Source: Caballeronia cordobensis (GTDB lineage: Bacteria > Pseudomonadota > Gammaproteobacteria > Burkholderiales > Burkholderiaceae). Taken from it: a stretch of 64,000 nucleotides of DNA. The stretch's first letter is position 1. The number at the start of each line of letters is the position of its first letter. Position numbers and translations under genes: made by a program. The stretch is taken from positions 124,001-188,000 of the forward strand of contig NZ_FCNY02000009.1 of NCBI RefSeq assembly GCF_001544575.2. The letters run 5' to 3'. The notes under the pieces are model-generated. The model did no database searches. It saw nothing but the letters and a program-made list of their open reading frames with translations, and was not told where the DNA came from. Shown one piece after another: positions 1 to 8,586 of the stretch.

Positions 1-118
1 GCGGCGCGATGAGCGCAAGCGCCATGGCGCGTTTTTTCGCGTCGGCGAGTTTCAGTTCGCGCTTGAGCCGCGCGCTCGATTCGCCCGACTCGTCCGCCGG
101 GATCGTCATGGTGTTCAC
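1..118 (-). CDS. ABC transporter permease, N-terminal fragment
   Basis: Only the first ~39 codons lie in the window; the rest runs off the left edge. The reading begins at a GTG (118) preceded by GGAG with good spacing; an in-frame ATG at 109 is an alternative. The visible N-terminus is hydrophilic and Lys/Arg-rich, then turns hydrophobic (MALALIAP) at the edge, as in inner-membrane permeases of spermidine/putrescine-type importers. The identity rests mainly on position: it follows a substrate-binding protein and an ATPase on the same strand, giving the usual order ATPase, binding protein, permease. Confidence 0.6.
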   Translation of the reverse strand, partial: MNTMTIPADESGESSARLKRELKLADAKKRAMALALIAP

Positions 119-138
119 GCTTGTGTCTCCGTCTTTGC

Positions 139-164
139 GGTCGCGCTTGCGGCGAAGCGCGACC
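139..164 (-). other. Stem-loop between binding-protein and permease genes
   Basis: A perfect 10-bp stem (GGTCGCGCTT / AAGCGCGACC) with a 6-nt loop lies just after the stop of the binding-protein gene. There is no T-run after it on the minus strand. It is therefore more likely an mRNA-stabilising or partial-attenuation element than a full terminator. Such hairpins commonly let the binding protein be made in excess over the membrane subunits (inference). Confidence 0.6.
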
Positions 165-182
165 GTCGTCCCAGCCAGGTCC

Positions 183-1217
183 TTACTTCGACGCCCACGC
201 GGTGAAGCGCTGCTCCAGCTCGTCGCCGTGATCGGTCCAGAACGCCATGTCCTGCAGCACCGCGTTTTTCGCGTTTTCCGGCGAGTTCGGCATGTCGGCC
301 TTGGTCTTCGCATCGAGTGCGGAAATCGCGGCCTTGTTCACCGGGCCGTAAGCGATGTGCTGCGCATAGACTTCCTGCGGCTTCTGCGACACCGAATACG
401 CGATGAACTGCGTCGCCACGTCCTTGTTCGGCGAGCCCTTCGGAATGGCCCAGTAGTCGAGGTCGTAGATGCTGCCGTTCCACACGACCTTGAGGTTCTT
501 GCCTTCCTTGCGCGCGGCGTCGATGCGCCCGTTATAGGCGGTGGACATCACGACATCGCCCGCGACGAGGAATTGCGGCGGCTGAGCGCCGGCTTCCCAC
601 CACTGGATAGACGGCTTCAGTTCGTCGAGCTTCTTGAACGCGCGGTCCGCGCCGGCCTTCGTGCCCAGCACCTTGTAGACGTCTTTCGGCGCGACGCCGT
701 CGGCCATCAGCGCGAATTCGAGGTTGTAGCGCGCGCCCTTGCGCATGCCGCGCTTGCCGGGGAATTTCTTCGTATCCCAGAAATCGACCCAGCCTGCCGG
801 CGCGCCCTTGAGCTTGTCGGCGTTATAGGCGAGGGCGGTCGACCACACGAAGAAGCCGACGCCGCACGTCGCCGGCGATTCGGGCACGAGATCCGACTTC
901 TTCGCGATCTTCGACCAGTCGAGCTTCTCGTAGAGACCTTCGTCGCAGCCGCGGCCGAGATCGCCCGATTCGACTTCGACCACGTCCCAGTTGACGTGCT
1001 TCGCTTCGACCATCGCCTTGACCTTGGCCTGTTCGCCGTTGTATTCGACGGCCGTGACCTTGTTCTTGGTCGATTGCTCGAAGGGCTGATTGAACGCGAC
1101 TTTCTGCGCGTCGCCGTTCGCGCCGCCGAAGTTGACGACGGTGATCTCCGCCGCCATCGACGCCGCCGATGCGCATGCGAGCGCGGCCGCCACGGAACAC
1201 AGTGCGAGCTTCTTCAT
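183..1217 (-). CDS. Polyamine-type ABC transporter substrate-binding protein
   Basis: 344 aa. An N-terminal signal peptide (MKKLALCSVAAALACASAASMAA, residues 1-23) directs it to the periplasm. The body has the PotD/PotF-like pattern: ITVVNFGGANGDAQ near the start, a NWDVVEV segment and a YDLDYWAIPKGSPNKD segment. It probably captures a polyamine or related cationic amine and delivers it to the membrane permeases. It lies 70 bp downstream of the ATPase gene and upstream of a permease, in one minus-strand operon. Exact substrate cannot be read from sequence; putrescine, spermidine or an opine-like amine are all possible. Confidence 0.85.
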   Translation of the reverse strand: MKKLALCSVAAALACASAASMAAEITVVNFGGANGDAQKVAFNQPFEQSTKNKVTAVEYNGEQAKVKAMVEAKHVNWDVVEVESGDLGRGCDEGLYEKLDWSKIAKKSDLVPESPATCGVGFFVWSTALAYNADKLKGAPAGWVDFWDTKKFPGKRGMRKGARYNLEFALMADGVAPKDVYKVLGTKAGADRAFKKLDELKPSIQWWEAGAQPPQFLVAGDVVMSTAYNGRIDAARKEGKNLKVVWNGSIYDLDYWAIPKGSPNKDVATQFIAYSVSQKPQEVYAQHIAYGPVNKAAISALDAKTKADMPNSPENAKNAVLQDMAFWTDHGDELEQRFTAWASK

Positions 1218-1287
1218 GATGGTTTCCTCTCTTCTTTGACTTGGTTTTGTCAGTGGAACTGCTGCCGATAAAGACGAACGCGCGTTT

Positions 1288-2388
1288 TCAGGCGAACACG
1301 CGCAGATGCTCGGGTGCGAATTCGAGCGCGACGGGCGCGCCGGGCGTGAAGCCGTCGAGCGCCGCCGTGCCGAGCGGCACCTTCACGAAACACTCGTCCT
1401 GCTCACGCACGCCGCAACGCATGCGCACGTGATCGCCGAAATAGATGAGGCTCTTCGCTTCGCCGGTGAGCGCGTTGGCGCCGTTGCCGTTGGCGTGGCC
1501 GTTGCCTTGCGTGAGCTTCATGCGTTCCGGGCGGATACACGCGATGGCCGACGCGCCAGGTTTCGCATTCGCGACATTGAGACCGGACAGGCGCGTGCCA
1601 TCCGCGAGGCGGATCGCGCAGTAATCGCCCTGTGCATCTTCGATGGTGCCGCGCAGCCGGTTGCTGTCCCCGATGAAGTTGGCGACGAACTCGTTGCAAG
1701 GCGCTTCGTAGAGGTGATCGACGGTGTCGAGCTGCTGCACGATGCCCTTGTCGAACACCGCGACGCGGTCGGACATGGTGAGGGCCTCGCCCTGATCGTG
1801 CGTCACATAGACGAAGGTGACGCCGAGCTTCTCGTGCAGCGCCTTGAGCTCGATCTGCATGTGCTCGCGCAATTGCTTGTCGAGCGCGCCGAGCGGCTCG
1901 TCCATCAGCACGAGCTTGGGCTGGAACACGAGCGCGCGGGCGAGCGCGATGCGCTGCTGCTGGCCGCCCGAAAGCTGCGCCGGATAACGCTTCGCGAAGC
2001 TTTCCATGCGCACCATCTTGAGCGCGTCGTTGACGCGGTGCGCGCGTTCTTCGGCGGACATCCTGCGCACCGTCAACGGATATTCGACGTTTTGCTGTAC
2101 CGACAAATGCGGAAAGAGCGCGTAGTTCTGAAACACCATGCCGATGTCGCGCTTATGCGGCGGCACTTTGTTGAGCAGCTTGCCGTCGAGCCAGATCTCG
2201 CCGCCGGTCGGAAACTCGAAGCCCGCGAGCATCATGAGACAGGTCGTCTTGCCGGACCCGGACGGCCCGAGCAGCGTGAGGAACTCGCCCTGATAGATGT
2301 CGAGATCGAGCGACTTGACGACGAGCGTTTCACCGTCGTACGTCTTTCGCACGCCGCGAAAGCTGACGATCACCTGTTCGGATTTCAT
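1288..2388 (-). CDS. ABC transporter ATP-binding protein (PotA-like)
   Basis: 366 aa, typical for PotA. Walker A GPSGSGKTT (about residues 42-50), Q-loop MVFQNYALFPHLSV, signature LSGGQQQRIALARAL, Walker B KLVLMDEPLGALD and switch His in VTHDQGEALTM are all intact. The C-terminal ~110 residues form the TOBE-type regulatory region of this family, including FIGDSNRLRG and IRPERM. It hydrolyses ATP to drive import at the cytoplasmic face. It is first in a minus-strand operon with a binding protein and a permease, and is divergent from a MocR-type regulator at 2563, which probably controls it. Confidence 0.92.
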   Translation of the reverse strand: MKSEQVIVSFRGVRKTYDGETLVVKSLDLDIYQGEFLTLLGPSGSGKTTCLMMLAGFEFPTGGEIWLDGKLLNKVPPHKRDIGMVFQNYALFPHLSVQQNVEYPLTVRRMSAEERAHRVNDALKMVRMESFAKRYPAQLSGGQQQRIALARALVFQPKLVLMDEPLGALDKQLREHMQIELKALHEKLGVTFVYVTHDQGEALTMSDRVAVFDKGIVQQLDTVDHLYEAPCNEFVANFIGDSNRLRGTIEDAQGDYCAIRLADGTRLSGLNVANAKPGASAIACIRPERMKLTQGNGHANGNGANALTGEAKSLIYFGDHVRMRCGVREQDECFVKVPLGTAALDGFTPGAPVALEFAPEHLRVFA

Positions 2389-2478
2389 CTTCCGTGTCTC
2401 CTTCGGAAATTCTTGATACCACCGGGAGTTTCATAGGACTCTCGGCAATTTTTTCCACCGCGTGAGCTAACTATATCC

Positions 2479-2533
2479 CTAGAAGGTTCTAGAATGGGGA
2501 ACCATTTCATAAATCAGAATGGAGCCATTTCAT
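2479..2533. promoter_or_regulatory. Palindrome-rich operator region between importer operon and MocR gene
   Basis: Three elements sit in a short AT-richer divergent region. CTAGAA-GG-TTCTAG (2479-2492) is a perfect inverted repeat. AGAATGGGGAACCATTTCAT (2491-2510) and AGAATGGAGCCATTTCAT (2516-2533) are near-identical direct repeats, and each is internally palindromic (AATGG/CCATT). MocR-family regulators usually bind paired direct repeats, so these are the obvious candidate sites for the product of 2563-4077. No conserved promoter boxes can be assigned with certainty. Confidence 0.6.
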
Positions 2534-2562
2534 GAGAGTGGCTCCGTGGCCGGGAGCGCCTC

Positions 2563-4077
2563 GTGGACACGATCATCCTTGCGGACTGGCTGAGCGCGCG
2601 GCTCGACCGTACGGCCGCCGAGCCGGTGTACCGGCAGATGCTGGAACTGATGCAGCAGGCCATTCTGACGAGCCAGCTCGCGCCGGGCACGAAGCTGCCG
2701 AGTTCGCGCACGCTCGCGATCGATCTGGGGATTGCGCGCAACACCGTGCTGCATGTCTACGACCAGCTCACGGCCGAAGGCTACGTCGTTTCGACGACCG
2801 GCAGCGGCACCTACGTTGCCGACACCGCGCCCCGCGATCGCGCCGCCGAGCGCGCGAAGTCCGGGGAGACCAAGACGCCGTGCACGATCTCGCGCCGCGG
2901 CGAGCGCCTGATCGCGCAGGCGGGCGTGTCGCCGAAGCAGTGGGGCGCGTTCATGCCCGGCGTGCCGGACGTCGCCGAGTTTCCGGCGCGGACCTGGAGC
3001 CGCTTGCAGGCCCGGCTCTGGAAGCGCGCGAGCCCCGACCTGCTCACCTATGCGCCCGGCAGCGGTTATCGGCCGCTGCGCCGCGCGCTGTCGGACTACC
3101 TGCGCGTCGCGCGCTCGGTGAAGTGCCAGCCTGACCAGATCATCATCACGACGGGCATTCATCAGTCAATCGACCTGACCGTGCGCCTGCTCACCGATTT
3201 CGGCGACCGCGCGTGGGTCGAGGAACCGTGCTACTGGGGCGTGCGCAGCGTGCTGCAATCGTCGGGGCTGACGCTCGTGCCGGTGCCGGTCGACGAGGAA
3301 GGGCTCAACCCGGCCGCGCGCGACATGGCCGAGCCGCCGCGCATCGCGCTGGTCACACCTTCGCATCAATATCCGCTCGGCATGGTGATGAGCCTGGCGC
3401 GGCGTCGCGCGTTGCTGGAATTCGCGCGTCAGCACAAGGTCTGGATCATCGAAGACGATTACGACAGCGAATTCCGCTATGGCAGCCGGCCGCTGTCATC
3501 GCTGCAGGGGCTCGACGACGCCGGGCAGGTGATCTACGTGGGCAGTCTCGGCAAGATGCTGTATCCCGGCTTGCGCATGGGCTACATGGTGGTGCCGGAG
3601 CATCTCGTCGAGACGTTTCGCATCGGCGTGGCGGAGCTCTATCGCGAAGGGCAACTGATGCAGCAGGCGGTGTTGACCGAGTTCATTCTCGATGGGCATC
3701 TCACGTCACACGTGCGCCGCATGCGCGGGCTGTACGGCGAACGCCGGGAGTTGCTGATCAATGCGATCCGCGCGCACTTCGGCGATGCGCTCGCCGTGCG
3801 CGGCGACGAAGCGGGCTTGCACTTCGTTCTGGAGTTGCCACAGGGCACCGACGACCGCGCTATTTCGGCCGATGCGTTGAGTGCCGGTGTGGTTACGCGG
3901 CCGCTCGTCAACTATTACATGAACCAGAACGAGGCGGTGCGTGGCCTCATGCTCGGCTATGCGTGCGTGCCCAATGAGCAGATCGCGCCGAACTTTGGAA
4001 AGCTTGCTGCGGTGATCGAGCGGGGCGTGATGGCGAGTGAAGGGATTGGAATGGGGGAAGGTGCCGTATGGCGTTGA
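2563..4077 (+). CDS. MocR-type PLP-dependent transcriptional regulator (GntR HTH + aminotransferase fold)
   Basis: 504 aa from a GTG start. Residues ~1-90 are a GntR winged helix (EPVYRQMLELMQQAILTSQL, LPSSRTLAIDLGIARNTVLHVYDQL). The rest is an aminotransferase class I-like domain with IIEDDYDSEFRY and the PLP-lysine region VGSLGKMLYPGLRMGYMV. Family members sense an amine or amino acid through PLP and activate a neighbouring catabolic or transport operon. Divergence from the polyamine-type importer at 1-2388, and the repeats between them, suggest it regulates that operon and itself. The ligand is not predictable from sequence. Confidence 0.9.
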   Translation: MDTIILADWLSARLDRTAAEPVYRQMLELMQQAILTSQLAPGTKLPSSRTLAIDLGIARNTVLHVYDQLTAEGYVVSTTGSGTYVADTAPRDRAAERAKSGETKTPCTISRRGERLIAQAGVSPKQWGAFMPGVPDVAEFPARTWSRLQARLWKRASPDLLTYAPGSGYRPLRRALSDYLRVARSVKCQPDQIIITTGIHQSIDLTVRLLTDFGDRAWVEEPCYWGVRSVLQSSGLTLVPVPVDEEGLNPAARDMAEPPRIALVTPSHQYPLGMVMSLARRRALLEFARQHKVWIIEDDYDSEFRYGSRPLSSLQGLDDAGQVIYVGSLGKMLYPGLRMGYMVVPEHLVETFRIGVAELYREGQLMQQAVLTEFILDGHLTSHVRRMRGLYGERRELLINAIRAHFGDALAVRGDEAGLHFVLELPQGTDDRAISADALSAGVVTRPLVNYYMNQNEAVRGLMLGYACVPNEQIAPNFGKLAAVIERGVMASEGIGMGEGAVWR

Positions 4078-4450
4078 TGAGCTGTTTAAGGTAGGCAATA
4101 TTCCAAATTAGCAGAAAAAAGTCTCTTAATTTGCAAAATGATTTGCTGTCTGGCATTCATTTATGGCTCTCGCAACATTTGAGGCATCAATAAATAAGAA
4201 TAATCAAATGATGATAATGATTAAGGAATACGTAAGATGCTGACTACGCATTTCCTTCATCAAAGGGGCGTGAGGCGCTAGCCGAATCCTATAGTCGGAT
4301 GACCTCATGAGGCCGACACGGGCTCGGATGCGGTTCTCCCGTGAGGCGTATAGCTAAGATTCATTAGAGTTCTTGCTTTGGGCAGACCTCTTTGCAAACT
4401 TAACTTTTACAATACATGGGACTACTAATTTTATAATTGGAGTTGATCGA
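4078..4450. other. AT-rich intergenic region upstream of fimbrial operon
   Basis: About 370 bp without a convincing gene. The left half (4080-4250) is clearly AT-rich compared with flanking genes and contains runs such as AATAAATAAGAATAATC. The right half holds a structured element described separately (4261-4346). The promoter of the fimbrial operon must lie here, but no unambiguous boxes could be assigned. The composition change coincides with the start of the fimbriae/peptide region. Confidence 0.6.
4261..4346 (+). other. Putative structured RNA leader of fimbrial operon
   Basis: Several complementary segments are packed into 86 nt. TGAGG (4271-4275) pairs with CCTCA (4303-4307), enclosing CCGA (4282-4285) with TCGG (4295-4298). 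CCTCATGAGG (4303-4312) is an alternative palindrome. CCGA (4313-4316) can pair with TCGG (4324-4327), and ACGGG (4318-4322) with CCCGT (4338-4342). GTGAGGC occurs twice (4270 and 4341). The segment ends ~105 nt before the pilin start. It matches no riboswitch class that I recognise. Confidence 0.35.
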
Positions 4451-4993
4451 ATGAATAAGTTGGTTTATGCGGCGCTGGCATCCGGTGCAATGATCTTGGC
4501 TAGCGGCAGTGCATTTGCTTCGGACGGTACCATCACGTTCAACGGAGCACTGACCGCGCAGACTTGTACGGTCAACGGAGAGGGCCAAGGCAAAGACTTC
4601 ACGGTGACGCTGCCGACTGTGTCCACGGCGAAACTGGCTGCATTGGGTCAGACGGCGGGTGCGACTAAATACAGTGTTGTGCTATCGGCATGCTCGCCTG
4701 TGACCTCCAGTAGCAAGGCATCGGTCTTCTATGAGGCTGGCGCTACTGTCGACCCGAGCGACGGTCGCCTGATCGTCGCAAGCGGTGGCGCTGCCAACGT
4801 CAAGCTGCAACTGAACAACTGGGACGGCTCGCAAATCAAGGCGGGCTATTCCGCCACTATGCAGAACTCGCAGCCGGCGGACATTTCGACCGGTACCGCA
4901 ACCCTCAATTACCAAGTTCAATACTACGCCACGGGCGCGACTACTGCTGGCGCTGCTAATTCGTCGATCGTTTATAGCATCAACTATCAATAA
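4451..4993 (+). CDS. Major type 1 fimbrial subunit (pilin)
   Basis: 180 aa. ATG 4451 is preceded by GGAG at good spacing; a longer reading from 4373 adds residues unlike a signal peptide and was not used. The signal peptide ends near residue 23 (SGSAFAS). The mature protein has the pilin donor strand (DGTITFNGALTAQTCTV), a Cys pair at 39 and 81 and a C-terminal beta strand with penultimate-type Tyr (SSIVYSINYQ). This is the FimA/PapA pattern for chaperone-usher assembly by donor-strand exchange. It is first in the operon and followed by a strong hairpin, which fits its being the most abundant subunit. Confidence 0.92.
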   Translation: MNKLVYAALASGAMILASGSAFASDGTITFNGALTAQTCTVNGEGQGKDFTVTLPTVSTAKLAALGQTAGATKYSVVLSACSPVTSSSKASVFYEAGATVDPSDGRLIVASGGAANVKLQLNNWDGSQIKAGYSATMQNSQPADISTGTATLNYQVQYYATGATTAGAANSSIVYSINYQ

Positions 4994-5041
4994 GGCGAAA
5001 CTTCGATCGATCAGCTAATTGTTCGATCGACTCACCGATAT

Positions 5042-5061
5042 GGGTGGGCGCCAGCCCACCC
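5042..5061 (+). terminator. Attenuator/terminator between pilin and chaperone genes
   Basis: A perfect 8-bp stem GGGTGGGC / GCCCACCC with a 4-nt loop is followed by a pyrimidine-rich, T-containing tail (GTTCTTCCTCTTCC). It lies 49 bp after the pilin stop and before the chaperone start. Partial termination here would raise pilin over chaperone, usher and adhesin, as is common in chaperone-usher operons. Confidence 0.7.
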
Positions 5062-5096
5062 GTTCTTCCTCTTCCAATCTGGTCGATCAGGTCGTC

Positions 5097-5852
5097 ATGT
5101 GCCGTATGAAGCTGGCCGAAAAAATCCTCTCTGTCGTGGCGCTGATTTGCGCAGTTTCCGTGTTTTCCCCGGAAACAAATGCATCTGTCGTGGTTTCTGG
5201 TACGCGTGTCGTTTATAACCAGTCCGAATCCGAAGTCACGGTGAAGCTCACCAACAACGGTAAGCTCCCTGGCTTGACGAAGGTTTGGCTCGACAAGGGC
5301 GACCCGGACGCAAAACCCGACACGATCGATGTTCCGTTTTCCATCTCGCCGCCGATCATGCGTATCGATTCGGGGAAGTCGCAAACCTTGCGAATCATGT
5401 TCACGGGCGAGCCCTTGCCCGCTGACAAGGAAACGGTCTTCTACTTGAATGTGCTGGAAATTCCGCCCAAGGCGACAGGGGACGAGGCGAGTGCGAATCA
5501 GTTGCAGCTCGCGTTCCGGACACGCATCAAATTCTTTTATAGGCCAAATGGACTGACGCCCGCTGAACCGGCCGAAGCGCCTGGTCAGATTGTCTGGCAC
5601 TTGAAGCAGGACGCCAAGGGCGCTTCCATCGAGGCGACGAATCCGACGCCCTACCACGTCAGCTTTGACCGAATCCAGGTGGGCGAGGGCGCTAATGCGC
5701 CTGCATTCGAGCAAGGCGGAATGGTCAACCCCGGAGAGACGAAAGCATTCCCGCTGAAGGGCGCAGTATCCGGCAGCGATATGAAAGTCGTCTACACCGC
5801 TATCAACGATTATGGCGGTCCGCAGAAAGGCGATGCCAAACTTGCGCCGTGA
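5097..5852 (+). CDS. Periplasmic fimbrial chaperone (PapD/FimC family)
   Basis: 251 aa from ATG 5097, which has AGG five bases upstream; ATG 5106 is possible, and an upstream reading from 5019 is not signal-like. A signal peptide (KILSVVALICAVSVFSPETNA) is followed by two Ig-like domains. Family landmarks are TRVVYNQSESEVTVKLTN (G1/A1 strand region with the subunit-binding Arg), the PPIMRIDSGKSQTLRI strand, and RTRIKFFYRP at the domain boundary. It would bind nascent pilins in the periplasm, donate its G1 strand and hand them to the usher at 5980. Confidence 0.92.
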   Translation: MCRMKLAEKILSVVALICAVSVFSPETNASVVVSGTRVVYNQSESEVTVKLTNNGKLPGLTKVWLDKGDPDAKPDTIDVPFSISPPIMRIDSGKSQTLRIMFTGEPLPADKETVFYLNVLEIPPKATGDEASANQLQLAFRTRIKFFYRPNGLTPAEPAEAPGQIVWHLKQDAKGASIEATNPTPYHVSFDRIQVGEGANAPAFEQGGMVNPGETKAFPLKGAVSGSDMKVVYTAINDYGGPQKGDAKLAP

Positions 5853-5979
5853 CGTCAATGTGGATCATGACACATTTCGCGTGTCAACTAACGATGGGTG
5901 GCTGATGCCAATGCACTGAGGTTCCAGCTGTGGGATCGGTGCTGGCATCAAATAAGCTTCCTTAGGATAACTAGGTAAT

Positions 5980-8562
5980 ATGCAATACCGTTCCATTCAC
6001 GCATCTGGGCCTCGCCTTCGACCCATAAGTTTCGTCACGCTCCATGCGATTGCGGCCATGGGTGCCAGCGCGCATGCATGGGCTGATGCACCTCAGCAAT
6101 ATGCCGCTGTGGAATTCAACGAACAGTTCCTCGGTTCCGGCGGTGAAAAGGTCGATATTTCCCGCTTCAATAAGGGGCAGGTTCTTCTCCCCGGCACCTT
6201 TCGGGCTGATACATACGTTAATCAGAACTGGAAGGGAAAGCTCAATATCGAGTTGCGGGAAGAGCCCGCGGGCTCTGGAGTCGTGCGCCCTTGTTTCACT
6301 GCGGACCTGTTGGAACGCATGGGCGTGGATTTACGTAAGCTGTCGCCCGAGTCGGCCGCTAAGCTTGCTGACGGCAATGTCGTATGCGCATCTCTGTCGG
6401 AGCTCATTCCGGACGCGACCGCCACATTCGACAGCGGCGAACAGCGCCTGGACCTCAGCGTTCCGCAGTTCTCGATGCTCAGCTCCGCGCGCGGTTATGT
6501 CGACCCGAAGTATTGGGATGACGGCGTTCCCGCCGCCACGCTGCAATACAACGCCAATGTCTACCATAGTACATCGGGGGGCATCGACACGAATTCCCAG
6601 TACCTTGGCCTCATCGGCGGTATCAATGCGGGACCGTGGCGGTTCAGGTACCAGGGCAATCTGACGAACAACAACAGGGGCGGTCAGCATTATCAAAGCG
6701 TGCAGACATACGTACAGCGCGCATTCAAGGACATCAAGAGCCAGTTGACGGGCGGTGACACCTTCACCGACGGCTCGCTATTCGATAGCTTCGGTGTGCG
6801 CGGCGTCACGCTCGGCACCGACGACCGCATGTATCCCGAATCGCAGCGCGGCTACGCGCCGGTCGTGCATGGCATTGCAAATAGCAATGCGAAAGTGCAG
6901 ATTCGTCAGAATGGCAACATCATCTATGAAACGACGGTTGCGCCTGGCCCGTTCGAGATCAACGATCTCTATCCCACGGGTTATGGCGGCAATCTCGACG
7001 TTATCGTGACGGAAGCGGATGGCACGCAGCATGTTTCGAGCGTGCCGTATGCGCCGGCCGTCAATGCGCTGCGTCCGGGTCATACGCGGTATTTCGCCAC
7101 CGTGGGCGAATATCGTGATCCGAACATCGGAATTCATCCGTTCGTGTCGCAGTTCACGGTCCAGCATGGCGTGAGCAACCTCGTCACGCTGTATGGCGGC
7201 GTGATTGCGGCCGACATGTATTTCTCGGGTGTTGTCGGGGCGGCGCTCAATACCAAACTGGGCGCTTTTGGTCTCGATGCGACTCAGTCGAGCGCCAGCT
7301 TCAAGGGCATCGGCACGCACAACGGCATGAGCTTCCGGTTGAGCTACTCCCGCCTGATCGAGCCAACGAATACCAACCTCGCGGTCGCCGCTTATCGTTA
7401 CTCGACCAACGGCTTCCTGACGTTGGCGGATGCTGTCGGCATACGCCAGACCGGTGACGATAGCAAATCGAATCCATTGGTCGAAAGGGCCAAGAATCGT
7501 ATCCAGTTCGTCATCAATCAAACACTCGGGGAAGGCGGAAAGTACGGTTCGCTGTATGCCATGGGCTCGCTCACGAGCTATTGGAATCGCGGTAACCACG
7601 ACACGCAATATCAGATCGGCTACAACAACAGCTGGAAGCAGATCACCTACGGCGCATCGATGGTGCGGCAGTTCGTGCTGAACACCGGCCGGTGGGATAA
7701 CCGGTTCATGGTGAACGTGTCGATTCCGCTGGGCTTCGGCTCTCATGCTCCGCGATCGACGACGTACTACCAGCACGATACGGCCAATGGCAGCAACTCG
7801 GTTCAGCAGTCCATCACGGGCACGCTCGGACAGGACAACGCCTTCTCATATGGCGTGAACGGCAATTTCAACGATGGCGGGCACAACGGCAACAGCGTGG
7901 CGAGCGGAGGCGGCAACCTGAGCTACATGTCGCCGGTCGCATTGCTGACGGTGAACGGAAGCGCCGGACGGAACTTCTCGCAGGTTGGCGCCGGGGTATC
8001 GGGCGGCGTCGTTGCGTGGCGCGGCGGGGTGGCGTTCACGCCGAGCATGAGCGAAACCGTCGTGGTCGTGGATGCAAAGGACGCCGCGGGCGCCCGTGTG
8101 ACGAACGGCTCAGGGTTGCGCGTCGACCCGTGGGGACATGCCGTGGTCGCCGGTTTGCAGCCGTATTCGAACAACGAGATCGAAATCAATCCCAAGGGTC
8201 TCCCTATCAACATCGCGCTCAAGTCGACTGTGCAGCGTACTGCTCCCACAGCGGGCGCCGTCGTCGAGATGAAGTTCGAAACGGAGAATACGGGCCGACC
8301 GGCCGTGATGCGAGTGACGCAGGCCGATGGCAACCCCATTCCTTTCGGCGCACAGGTGGTCGACAGCTCGGACAACGTCGTGGGCGTCATTGCGCAGGGC
8401 AGCCGAATCATCGCTACCGGTCTCAAGGCAGACTCGGGAGCACTCAGCGTCAAATGGGGTGAGGCTGTGAATCAAAAGTGCTCGGTGCGCTATCAGTTGC
8501 CGGAACTCACGAAGGGCGGCAAGCCGAATTCCATCTCGATTGCGGACGGCGTCTGCCAATAA
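5980..8562 (+). CDS. Outer-membrane fimbrial usher (FimD/PapC family)
   Basis: 860 aa, the usual usher length. The signal peptide ends around HAWADA. Next come the N-terminal chaperone-binding domain (AAVEFNEQFLGSGGEKVDISRFNKG), the 24-stranded beta-barrel region with plug (GFAPVVHGIA-like segment, here YAPVVHGIANSNAKVQIRQNG) and C-terminal domains with Cys near the end. It forms the outer-membrane pore through which subunits polymerise. ATG 5980 has AGG upstream. The preceding 127-bp gap carries no obvious terminator. The order pilin-chaperone-usher-adhesin-pilin is a typical complete operon. Confidence 0.95.
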   Translation: MQYRSIHASGPRLRPISFVTLHAIAAMGASAHAWADAPQQYAAVEFNEQFLGSGGEKVDISRFNKGQVLLPGTFRADTYVNQNWKGKLNIELREEPAGSGVVRPCFTADLLERMGVDLRKLSPESAAKLADGNVVCASLSELIPDATATFDSGEQRLDLSVPQFSMLSSARGYVDPKYWDDGVPAATLQYNANVYHSTSGGIDTNSQYLGLIGGINAGPWRFRYQGNLTNNNRGGQHYQSVQTYVQRAFKDIKSQLTGGDTFTDGSLFDSFGVRGVTLGTDDRMYPESQRGYAPVVHGIANSNAKVQIRQNGNIIYETTVAPGPFEINDLYPTGYGGNLDVIVTEADGTQHVSSVPYAPAVNALRPGHTRYFATVGEYRDPNIGIHPFVSQFTVQHGVSNLVTLYGGVIAADMYFSGVVGAALNTKLGAFGLDATQSSASFKGIGTHNGMSFRLSYSRLIEPTNTNLAVAAYRYSTNGFLTLADAVGIRQTGDDSKSNPLVERAKNRIQFVINQTLGEGGKYGSLYAMGSLTSYWNRGNHDTQYQIGYNNSWKQITYGASMVRQFVLNTGRWDNRFMVNVSIPLGFGSHAPRSTTYYQHDTANGSNSVQQSITGTLGQDNAFSYGVNGNFNDGGHNGNSVASGGGNLSYMSPVALLTVNGSAGRNFSQVGAGVSGGVVAWRGGVAFTPSMSETVVVVDAKDAAGARVTNGSGLRVDPWGHAVVAGLQPYSNNEIEINPKGLPINIALKSTVQRTAPTAGAVVEMKFETENTGRPAVMRVTQADGNPIPFGAQVVDSSDNVVGVIAQGSRIIATGLKADSGALSVKWGEAVNQKCSVRYQLPELTKGGKPNSISIADGVCQ

Positions 8563-8586
8563 GGTATTTGCGTATCAAGGAAAGTC

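Noticed and set aside
4261-4346. Idea that the fimbrial leader is a c-di-GMP riboswitch
   Set aside because: The conserved CACGCACAGGGCAAACC-type core and tetraloop receptor of that class are not present; only generic folding is seen.
4373-4450. N-terminal extension of the pilin gene
   Set aside because: The extra 26 residues precede a perfect signal peptide and its ribosome site at 4451, so they are not translated.
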